This document shows positions 6,805-10,856 of a DNA stretch of 10,856 bases, piece after piece (the stretch's first letter is position 1; the number at the start of each line of letters is the position of its first letter). The DNA comes from Actinomycetes bacterium (lineage in GTDB: Bacteria > Actinomycetota > Actinomycetes > Propionibacteriales > Nocardioidaceae). The DNA is taken from assembly GCA_023252095.1 (NCBI GenBank), contig JAHEXN010000037.1:1-10856 (forward strand), read 5' to 3'. Made by a program: the position numbers and the translations under genes. Below the pieces are notes generated by a model, which did no database searches, was not told the origin of the DNA, and saw only the letters and a program-made list of their open reading frames with translations.

Positions 6805-6810
6805 ACTCTA
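6805..6810 (-). promoter_or_regulatory. Candidate -10 for the SDR operon
   Basis: TAGAGT on the minus strand, 40 bases before the GTG start, in the 61-bp gap after the lipoprotein gene. No good -35 at 16-18 bp. Read-through from the lipoprotein gene is also possible. Confidence 0.3.
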
Positions 6811-6825
6811 CGCGCACCCGTGGAG

Positions 6826-7758
6826 TCAGTCGGCTCGCACGAGGTCGAAGAACCGCAGCATCTCGGCGGTCGCGTCCACCGACTCCGTCGTGTAGCCCTG
6901 ACCGCCGACGCCCTCGGAACCGGGCCACGTGTGCCCCCCGCCGAGCACGATGTAGGTCTCGATCGTGGCGCTCGGACAGCTCCACGTGAAGTGCTGCAGG
7001 TCGTCAGCCGGCTCCTCGTACGCCTGGGGCTCGCCGCACTGGTCGTGGGCGAGCCAGCCGGTCAACGAGTCGTTCACCGGCTCGACCCGACCGAGCGGCG
7101 TCGCGCCGCCGGTGTACGGCACCGCCGGGTCGGCGGTGCCGTGGAAGTAGATGAAGGAGGTCGGCGGAGCCGAGTCGCACCCGTCGTAGGTCATGTACGC
7201 GACACCCCCGTACGCGGCGAACGGGAAGTCGCCCGTGCATGCCAGCTCGAAGGCGAGTGCGGACCCGTTCGACATGCCCACGGCGTACTCCCGCGCCGGA
7301 TCGGCGCAGTGGCGCTCGACGACGGCCTCGTTGAGCGCCGCGATGAACTTCGCGTCGGCGCTGCGGCCCTTGGTGCCCACGGTCCAGCCGGGGCCGTCGA
7401 CGCTGCCCAGAGGTGCCACGACGATGAATCCCTCGTCGGCGGCGGCCTGGTCGAACCCCGAGTAGGTCACCGCGTCCGCGGGCTCCTGGCCGAGGCCGTG
7501 GAACATGAACACGACCGGGAGTCGTTCGTCGGTCGGGAGCCCCTCGGGGGCGTAGAGCAGGTACGACCGCTTCTTGCCGTTGACCGTCAGGGAGTGGACG
7601 ACGTCACCGCGCTCGGACTCGACCGTGCACGGCCCCGTGGGCGGCACGCTCGGCTCGGCCGACTCGTCCTTCTTCTCGGGCTCCGTCGTGCAGGCCACCA
7701 GGACCGTGGCCACCAGAAGGGCACCCAGTCCGCGCGCCAGCCATCGCCTCGTCCGCAT
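6826..7758 (-). CDS. Secreted lipoprotein esterase, CE1/PHB-depolymerase (LpqC-like) family
   Basis: 310 aa predicted extracellular lipid-anchored hydrolase. Seen: lipoprotein signal peptide with charged MRTRRW, a hydrophobic core and lipobox LVAC (C23 the lipidated Cys), an acidic Ser/Pro linker, then an alpha/beta-hydrolase: oxyanion strand VVFMFHGLG (82-90), nucleophile elbow GMSNG with S163, candidate acid D210 in HGTADPAVPY, and H276 in GGGHTWPG. All three catalytic residues are present. Five Cys after the anchor suggest disulfides. Likely substrates are short polyester or feruloyl-type esters; not resolvable here. No Shine-Dalgarno is visible and the start codon sits in the palindrome CCGCATGCGG (7753-7762) beside a small hairpin (7760-7773). 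Confidence 0.88.
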   Translation of the reverse strand: MRTRRWLARGLGALLVATVLVACTTEPEKKDESAEPSVPPTGPCTVESERGDVVHSLTVNGKKRSYLLYAPEGLPTDERLPVVFMFHGLGQEPADAVTYSGFDQAAADEGFIVVAPLGSVDGPGWTVGTKGRSADAKFIAALNEAVVERHCADPAREYAVGMSNGSALAFELACTGDFPFAAYGGVAYMTYDGCDSAPPTSFIYFHGTADPAVPYTGGATPLGRVEPVNDSLTGWLAHDQCGEPQAYEEPADDLQHFTWSCPSATIETYIVLGGGHTWPGSEGVGGQGYTTESVDATAEMLRFFDLVRAD

Positions 7759-7847
7759 GCGGCAAGTCTGCCGGACTCGGTCCAGCCCGCCATCCGGGAG
7801 TACCCCGAGGTGGACCCTGGTTCTCGCTCAGAGGCGCAGTGCCCGAG

Positions 7848-7853
7848 AAAGTA
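7848..7853 (-). promoter_or_regulatory. Candidate -10 for the lipoprotein gene
   Basis: TACTTT on the minus strand, just beyond the end of the tRNA repeat array and about 90 bases before the ATG. No -35 match at the usual distance, so confidence is low; transcription continuing from the tRNA is the alternative. The rest of 7759-7880 shows no gene. Confidence 0.28.
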
Positions 7854-7880
7854 GGGTCACACGACACCACGGAGAGAGTG

Positions 7881-7958
7881 AGTGCCCCCGAGAGGATTCG
7901 AACCTCCGACCTGCGGTTGAGGACAACCGGTGGCCTGTCTCACGAGGTTCGGGCAAAC
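7881..7958 (-). pseudogene. Pseudo-tRNA-Arg copy 3 (farthest)
   Basis: Outermost unit, same 3' half as the tRNA. Carries T-to-G on the plus strand in the anticodon arm (TCAACC instead of TAAACC on the tRNA strand), which lets CGGTTG pair with CAACCG. Also differs from the other two units at its last base. Confidence 0.7.
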
Positions 7959-7960
7959 AG

Positions 7961-8038
7961 AGTGCCCCCGAGAGGATTCGAACCTCCGACCTGCGGTTGA
8001 GGACAACCGGTGGCCTGTCTCACGAGGTTCGGGCAAAC
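7961..8038 (-). pseudogene. Pseudo-tRNA-Arg copy 2
   Basis: Middle unit; shares the anticodon-arm change of the outermost copy and the last base of the inner copy, so it is intermediate between them. Confidence 0.7.
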
Positions 8039-8040
8039 AA

Positions 8041-8118
8041 AGTGCCCCCGAGAGGATTCGAACCTCCGACCTGCGGTTTAGGACAACCGGTGGCCTGTCT
8101 CACGAGGTTCGGGCAAAC
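8041..8118 (-). pseudogene. Pseudo-tRNA-Arg copy 1 (nearest)
   Basis: Nearest the intact tRNA and most like it: its anticodon loop reads as that of the tRNA with a single G inserted before TCCTAA. Confidence 0.7.
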
Positions 8119-8122
8119 AAAG

Positions 8123-8195
8123 TGCCCCCGAGAGGATTCGAACCTCCGACCTGCGGTTTAGGAAACCGTTGCTCTATCCCCTGAGCTACGGGGGC
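8123..8195 (-). tRNA. tRNA-Arg (anticodon CCU)
   Basis: Reads AGG codons. 73 bases including discriminator A and no encoded CCA. Cloverleaf seen on the minus strand: acceptor GCCCCCG/CGGGGGC fully paired, D-stem GCTC/GAGC with loop AGGGGATA, anticodon loop TTCCTAA (CCT at the centre), variable AGGTC, T-arm GGAGG-TTCGAAT-CCTCT with one G-T pair. The anticodon stem has an A-C mismatch at its first pair (27-43). No clear promoter is visible in the 40 bp to the MerR-like gene upstream; it may be driven from inside or ahead of that gene. Three degenerate copies lie directly downstream. Confidence 0.95.
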
Positions 8196-8235
8196 GGGGA
8201 ACCACCGTCCGGACAGGTCTGGACTCGTGATCGAC

Positions 8236-8505
8236 TCATTCTTCCACGGGCGGTCCGGAGTCCAGCACCGCGCGCGCCGCCGACTCGGGCGAGGCGCCCG
8301 CCGCGATGAGCTCAGCCATCGTGCGCACGCGGTCGATGTCGGGCGTCGTGTACCGCCGGTGTCCCCCGTCGGTGCGCTCCGCCGGCCCGACGCCATAGCG
8401 CCGGTCCCACGTGCGGAGGGTCGCGGCGGCCACCCCGAGCTGGTCGGCTGCTGCGCTGATGCTCCACGTCAAACCGGCCTCGACCGGATCGATCTGCTCG
8501 CTCAT
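8236..8505 (-). CDS. HTH-only MerR-family (MlrA/CarH-type) regulator
   Basis: 89 aa DNA-binding protein. Seen: WSISAAADQLGVAAATLRTWDRRYGVGP (14-41), a MerR helix-turn-helix, then the wing RTDGGHRRYTTPDIDRVR (44-61) and a short helical tail to residue 82. This is the N-terminal domain of MlrA/BluR/CarH/LitR-type proteins, which normally continue for about 200 residues of sensor domain (often B12-binding); here nothing follows, as in the short BldC group. ATG at 8505 has AAGGGGG five bases upstream; the ATG at 8532 is less likely because it overlaps the -10. Divergent from whiB3 around a perfect inverted repeat, the probable operator for both (inference). Confidence 0.87.
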   Translation of the reverse strand: MSEQIDPVEAGLTWSISAAADQLGVAAATLRTWDRRYGVGPAERTDGGHRRYTTPDIDRVRTMAELIAAGASPESAARAVLDSGPPVEE

Positions 8506-8527
8506 CGGCGCCCCCTTTCGCCCTCCG

Positions 8528-8533
8528 ACCATA
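8528..8533 (-). promoter_or_regulatory. -10 element for the MerR-like gene
   Basis: TATGGT on the minus strand, abutting the left arm of the inverted repeat at 8533-8571. Predicted start near 8521 leaves a leader of about 16 nt that holds the Shine-Dalgarno. ATGCAA lies 17 bp upstream, a weak -35. Confidence 0.4.
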
Positions 8534-8571
8534 AAACTTGTTCACCGGACTTGCATTTCTGAACAAGTTTT
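8533..8571. promoter_or_regulatory. Perfect 12-bp inverted repeat, probable operator
   Basis: AAAACTTGTTCA (8533-8544) and TGAACAAGTTTT (8560-8571) are perfect reverse complements separated by 15 bases; a third ACTTG lies in the spacer (8549-8553), 13 bp from the first. The site is AT-rich in a GC-rich region and fills the space between the predicted -10 boxes of the MerR-like gene and whiB3. It resembles the known E. coli MlrA operator, an inverted repeat with AAAATTGTACA arms and a 12-base spacer (recalled), and the adjacent protein has an MlrA-type HTH. A terminator is unlikely because it lies between divergent starts. Confidence 0.7.
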
Positions 8572-8574
8572 GAG

Positions 8575-8580
8575 TAATTT
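8575..8580 (+). promoter_or_regulatory. -10 element for whiB3
   Basis: TAATTT, four bases after the right arm of the inverted repeat; TTGCAT at 8551-8556 lies 18 bp upstream as a partial -35 inside the operator spacer. Predicted leader is about 67 nt. Confidence 0.45.
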
Positions 8581-8653
8581 GTGAATCGGTTTCGAACACA
8601 ACGGAGCCCGGCCACATCGGCCACGGCGCAGTACCGAGTCCAAGGGGCCTCAC

Positions 8654-8938
8654 ATGCCGAATCTCAAGCGTCTTCCCATGCCACTCATCGAGGTCTACGA
8701 GTGGCAGCACTCCGGGGCCTGCGTGGGTCTCGACTCCTCCGTCTTCTTCTCCCCCGAGGCCGAGCGTGGCGCTGCCAAGCAGCTGCGCGAACAGGGCGCC
8801 AAGGCCGTGTGCGGCCGGTGCCCGGTCATTGACGAGTGCCGCGAGCACGCCCTCAAGGCTCGCGAGCCCTACGGCGTCTGGGGCGGCCTCACGGTCGACG
8901 AGCGCGAGCACGCCATCCGCGAGCGCCGCGCCAGCTAG
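8654..8938 (+). CDS. whiB3: WhiB-family [4Fe-4S] transcriptional regulator, WhiB3/WhiD type
   Basis: 94 aa redox-responsive regulator that works with the main sigma factor. Seen: four cluster-binding Cys in the WhiB order (C23, C53, C56, C62), CGRCPVIDECREHAL at 53-67, and the G-[VI]-W-G-G turn as EPYGVWGGLT (71-80), then a basic Arg-rich tail (RERRAS). MPNLKRLPMP start, EWQHSGACVGLDSSVFF and CPVIDECR...EPYGVWGGL match my memory of mycobacterial WhiB3 and Streptomyces WhiD better than WhiB1, WhiB2 or WhiB7. ATG at 8654 has AAGGGG six bases upstream. WhiB3 is linked to redox balance and lipid metabolism in mycobacteria; WhiD to spore septation. The operator upstream suggests control by the divergent MerR-like protein. 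Confidence 0.92.
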   Translation: MPNLKRLPMPLIEVYEWQHSGACVGLDSSVFFSPEAERGAAKQLREQGAKAVCGRCPVIDECREHALKAREPYGVWGGLTVDEREHAIRERRAS

Positions 8939-8963
8939 TCAGCCGCGAGCCACGCACGACCGA

Positions 8964-9941
8964 TCACGCACGGGCCCCCCGGGGTCCGTGCGTGTTCAGC
9001 ACCAGGACAGGACCGTCGGCAGCCGGCGCGAGGTCGCGCACCGCGGCGAACGCCTTCGCCGTATAGACCGGCTCCAGCTCGAGCCCGTCCACGCGCGCCG
9101 CGTCGAGTGCCCGCGCACCCTCCGCCGTGGTGGCCCCATAGGTCTCGCCGAGGTAGCGGTGGGTGACGTCGAGGTCATCGGCGTCGATCCCGACGTCGAT
9201 GGCGGCGCCGCGATCGCGGAGGAGGTCGACCGTGCTCTTGGCCAGGCGCGCGATGACGACGTCGTCGAGGCGAAACGAGTCGTTCACGACCACGCCGACG
9301 ACGCGCGAGGACAGGCCCGCCAGCCGCAGCCCCAGGGTGAGCCCAGCCGCCGTGCCCGCCGAGCCGACCGCCGTGACCACCAGGGCCGGCTCGGGAACCT
9401 CACCGGCGTGCACCTGCGCGGCCAGCTCGAGCGCCGCATCGACGTAGCCGAGCGTGCCGACGGGCGAGGACCCGCCAGCCGGGAGGTAGTACGGCGGGCG
9501 CAGACCGTCGCGGTAGCGCAGCAGCAGGCCGGGAGCGGCCAGTTTCAAGCGGCGGACGGACGCGTAGCGGTGGACGACGGCACCGCTGGCCTCGAGCCGG
9601 CTCAGCTGGTCGAGCACGTGGTCGTCGACCGGCTGCTCGACCAGGCCCAAGACCGTGCGAAGGCCGTGCTCCGCGCCGTAGAGCGCGGCCGCCAGTCCCC
9701 AGTGGGTGCCGATGCCCCCGACCGTGAGGATCGTGCGACTCCCCCGCCGGTGCGCCTCCGGAATGATCCACTCGAGCTTGCGGACCTTGTTGCCGCCCCA
9801 GCCTCCGCGGCCGAACACGCTCTCGTCCTTGAGCCAGACGTCAGCACCCCAGGACGGCAGGGGACGAACAGGTGTGGGCCGGTCGCCCAGCGACACGTGC
9901 GGGAGCTCGGCGCCGGGGAACCGCTCGTGCAGCAGCGTCAC
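8964..9941 (-). CDS. PLP-dependent enzyme, D-cysteine desulfhydrase/ACC deaminase family, unusual substrate loop
   Basis: 325 aa fold-type II PLP enzyme, usual family length. Seen: PTPVRPLP entry motif (22-29), PLP lysine K52 in WGGNKVRKLE (48-57), phosphate loop GSAGTAAG (193-200), and LEPVYTAKA (289-297). The loop that reads QSNH or QSNQ in D-cysteine desulfhydrase and ACC deaminase is GIGTHWGLA here (76-84), losing the Ser-Asn pair that helps bind substrate, so a different substrate is likely. GTG at 9941 overlaps the upstream stop as GTGA, so translation is coupled to the PGPGW protein. The last codons lie in a hairpin (8965-8994). Not assigned to a named enzyme. Confidence 0.85.
   Translation of the reverse strand: MTLLHERFPGAELPHVSLGDRPTPVRPLPSWGADVWLKDESVFGRGGWGGNKVRKLEWIIPEAHRRGSRTILTVGGIGTHWGLAAALYGAEHGLRTVLGLVEQPVDDHVLDQLSRLEASGAVVHRYASVRRLKLAAPGLLLRYRDGLRPPYYLPAGGSSPVGTLGYVDAALELAAQVHAGEVPEPALVVTAVGSAGTAAGLTLGLRLAGLSSRVVGVVVNDSFRLDDVVIARLAKSTVDLLRDRGAAIDVGIDADDLDVTHRYLGETYGATTAEGARALDAARVDGLELEPVYTAKAFAAVRDLAPAADGPVLVLNTHGPRGARA
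8965..8994. terminator. Bidirectional GC hairpin between whiB3 and the PLP gene
   Basis: CACGCACGG (8965-8973) pairs with CCGTGCGTG (8986-8994), extended inward by a g-t pair and CCCC/GGGG around a CC centre. It starts 27 bases after the whiB3 stop and covers the last ten codons of the convergent PLP gene. Neither side has a T-run, so the mechanism is uncertain. A second CACGCACG at 8951-8958 could pair with the same right arm. Confidence 0.6.
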
Positions 9942-10471
9942 GTGCCGGAGACCTCGACGGGACCAGCGGGATCGACCAGCGGCATCGTCGTCTCCGGGTG
10001 GCGCCACCGGACGACGCTGTAGACGAGGAGCCCCCAGGCGACGAGTGCCGAGATGATGACGCCGATCCCCGTGACCCAGCCCTGGGCGGGCAGCTCGGGG
10101 CCGAACCCGAAGCTGAGCACCTCGAACTCCGGGATGTCGGGGCCGACGATCCAGACGACCCCGGCAGCGAGCACCCACAGGCCACCGAGCGCGCTGAGGG
10201 TGATGCGGAACCACGTCGCCACTCCGTACTGCGCCGCCTCGACGGCCTTGACCTGCAGTCGGTCGCGCAGGCGGCGGGCCCAGACGTAGTGCTGCGACAG
10301 GAGCGCGAACCCACCGACGATGATGAGCATGCCGGGACCCGGCAGCGGCATCAGGACGACGCCGACGGGGATCAGGACCCAACCGAGGATCTCCGAACCG
10401 GTGCGTCTGACCCAGGCGCGCAGGCGCCCCGACCACGTCCGGCTGCCGGAGGGCCGGCGCTCCCCACTCAT
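9938..10471 (-). CDS. PGPGW-family transmembrane protein
   Basis: 177 aa membrane protein of unknown function. Seen: basic cytoplasmic N-terminus (1-26), first membrane helix with the family signature LMPLPGPGMLIIVGGFALL (40-58), basic ARRLRDRL (65-72), then hydrophobic helices at about 92-110 and 132-153 and a short acidic C-terminus. This matches the putative transmembrane PGPGW/TIGR02611-like family of actinobacteria. ATG at 10471 has only a weak Shine-Dalgarno (AGG, four bases off), with CATGCT six bases upstream as a poor leaderless -10. The stop overlaps the start of the PLP gene (GTGA). Why a membrane protein is coupled to this enzyme is unknown. Confidence 0.85.
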   Translation of the reverse strand: MSGERRPSGSRTWSGRLRAWVRRTGSEILGWVLIPVGVVLMPLPGPGMLIIVGGFALLSQHYVWARRLRDRLQVKAVEAAQYGVATWFRITLSALGGLWVLAAGVVWIVGPDIPEFEVLSFGFGPELPAQGWVTGIGVIISALVAWGLLVYSVVRWRHPETTMPLVDPAGPVEVSGT

Positions 10472-10549
10472 GGACCTAGCATGCCACTCGGGACCGACAC
10501 CCCACCGACAGCTGCGGAAATTCAAATGGCGTGAAGCGCCCGCACACGG

Positions 10550-10555
10550 TGGAAT
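10550..10555 (+). promoter_or_regulatory. Candidate -10 for the Cfa-like gene
   Basis: TGGAAT followed by six bases and GTG at 10562, the same leaderless spacing as at 1018 and 4564. It departs from TAnnnT at the second base. The 90-bp spacer is shared with the divergent PGPGW gene. Confidence 0.35.
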
Positions 10556-10561
10556 GGTGCG

Positions 10562-10856
10562 GTGACTGCCGCCTCCCGCCTGCTCTCCCTCGCCGAGGAC
10601 GTCCTCGGCCTCCACCTCCCGATCCGGCTGCGCGCCTGGGACGGCTCCGAGGCCGGTCCTGCCGGCGCCCCGGTCGTCGTGATCCGCGACCGCGCGGCGA
10701 TCCGCCACGTCCTCTGGCAGCCCGGCGAGCTCGGTGTGGCCCGCGCGTACGTGCAGGGCCACCTCGACATCGAGGGCGACCTCTCCGACGGGCTCCGGGC
10801 GATGTGGGCCGCGGTCCGGGTGGCCCGGGAGTCCGATCCCGAGGCCGGTCGCCCGC
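10562..10856 (+). CDS. Cyclopropane-fatty-acyl-phospholipid synthase-like SAM methyltransferase (N-terminal part)
   Basis: 98 codons visible; the gene runs off the window. Seen: MTAASRLLSLAEDVLGLHLP at the start, VVVIRDRAAIRHVLW (about 39-53), then GELGVARAYVQGHLDIEGDL (about 56-75), which is the N-terminal lipid-binding lid region typical of actinobacterial CFA-synthase/mycolic-methyltransferase-like proteins. The SAM-binding domain lies outside the window, so activity cannot be checked. Probable role: modifying unsaturated acyl chains of membrane phospholipids. GTG at 10562 is chosen from family alignment by eye and the -10 spacing; an upstream GGTGGA could act as a weak Shine-Dalgarno. Confidence 0.82.
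   Translation, partial: MTAASRLLSLAEDVLGLHLPIRLRAWDGSEAGPAGAPVVVIRDRAAIRHVLWQPGELGVARAYVQGHLDIEGDLSDGLRAMWAAVRVARESDPEAGRP

Larger units (their letters stand above)
7881..8120 (-). repeat. Three tandem 80-bp degenerate tRNA-Arg copies
   Basis: Units begin at 7881, 7961 and 8041, exactly 80 bp apart, and the intact tRNA follows in the same register at 8121. Units differ at only two positions (the last base, and the 39th base g/g/t). From the anticodon loop to the acceptor 3' end each unit matches the tRNA nearly perfectly: the first 43 bases of the 8041 unit are identical to the tRNA side. The 5' half aligns without gaps after one inserted base but at only about 20 of 32 positions. The T-arm and 3' acceptor strand survive; the D-stem and half of the 5' acceptor strand are lost, and the anticodon loop has eight bases (extra G before TCCT). 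Treated as pseudo-tRNAs; role unknown. Confidence 0.88.

Noticed and set aside
7881..8120. CRISPR-like array (conserved block plus intervening block at regular spacing)
   Set aside because: The intervening blocks are almost identical to each other, and the conserved block is tRNA sequence; no cas gene is present.
7574..8184. Plus-strand open frames with peptides like PERIRTSDLRLR, CPREDSNLRP and PPRGFEPPTC
   Set aside because: These are antisense translations of the tRNA 3' half, a well-known false annotation. Because the unit is 80 bp, successive copies are read in different frames, which explains the three peptide versions.

Overview
High-GC DNA with an actinobacterial gene set: a WhiB3/WhiD-type iron-sulfur regulator, an FmdB zinc-ribbon protein beside an SAF-domain protein and MscL, a 5-formyltetrahydrofolate cyclo-ligase next to a UDPGP-type pyrophosphorylase, a small protein ending in PPHHG, many GTG starts, and several TAnnnT boxes placed six bases before a start codon (leaderless-transcript geometry). 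A Nocardioidaceae/Propionibacteriales-like member of Actinomycetota is my best guess; the genus cannot be read from the window. I see no phage, transposon or plasmid gene; this looks like chromosomal core DNA.

Layout. 1-1007 (-) is the start of a UDP-glucose pyrophosphorylase, divergent from 5-FCL at 1030-1623 (+) across only 22 bp. 1630-4064 (-) is a coupled pair of CNNM/CBS membrane proteins. 4199-5648 (+) holds FmdB, an SAF/CpaB-like membrane protein and MscL. 5666-6764 (-) is an atypical SDR overlapping a 63-codon gene. 6826-7758 (-) is a secreted CE1/PHB-depolymerase-like lipoprotein. 7881-8195 (-) is tRNA-Arg(CCU) followed by three 80-bp tandem degenerate copies of itself. 8236-8505 (-) is an HTH-only MerR-family protein, divergent from whiB3 (8654-8938, +) around a perfect 12-bp inverted repeat. 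8964-10471 (-) is a coupled pair: a PGPGW membrane protein, then a PLP enzyme. 10562-10856 (+) is the start of a cyclopropane-fatty-acid-synthase-like methyltransferase.

How it fits together. Most genes are housekeeping: one-carbon metabolism, nucleotide-sugar supply, osmotic protection, membrane ion/CNNM functions and lipid modification. The unusual parts lie between genes: (1) two divergent spacers in which TAnnnT -10 elements on opposite strands share one TA step, one of them giving two leaderless GTG starts exactly 23 bp apart; (2) the pseudo-tRNA array, whose identity to the intact tRNA starts at the anticodon loop and runs to the 3' end; (3) the inverted repeat filling the space between the predicted promoters of the MerR-like gene and whiB3, which resembles operators of MlrA-type MerR proteins. 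Everything here comes from reading the sequence; no database search was run.
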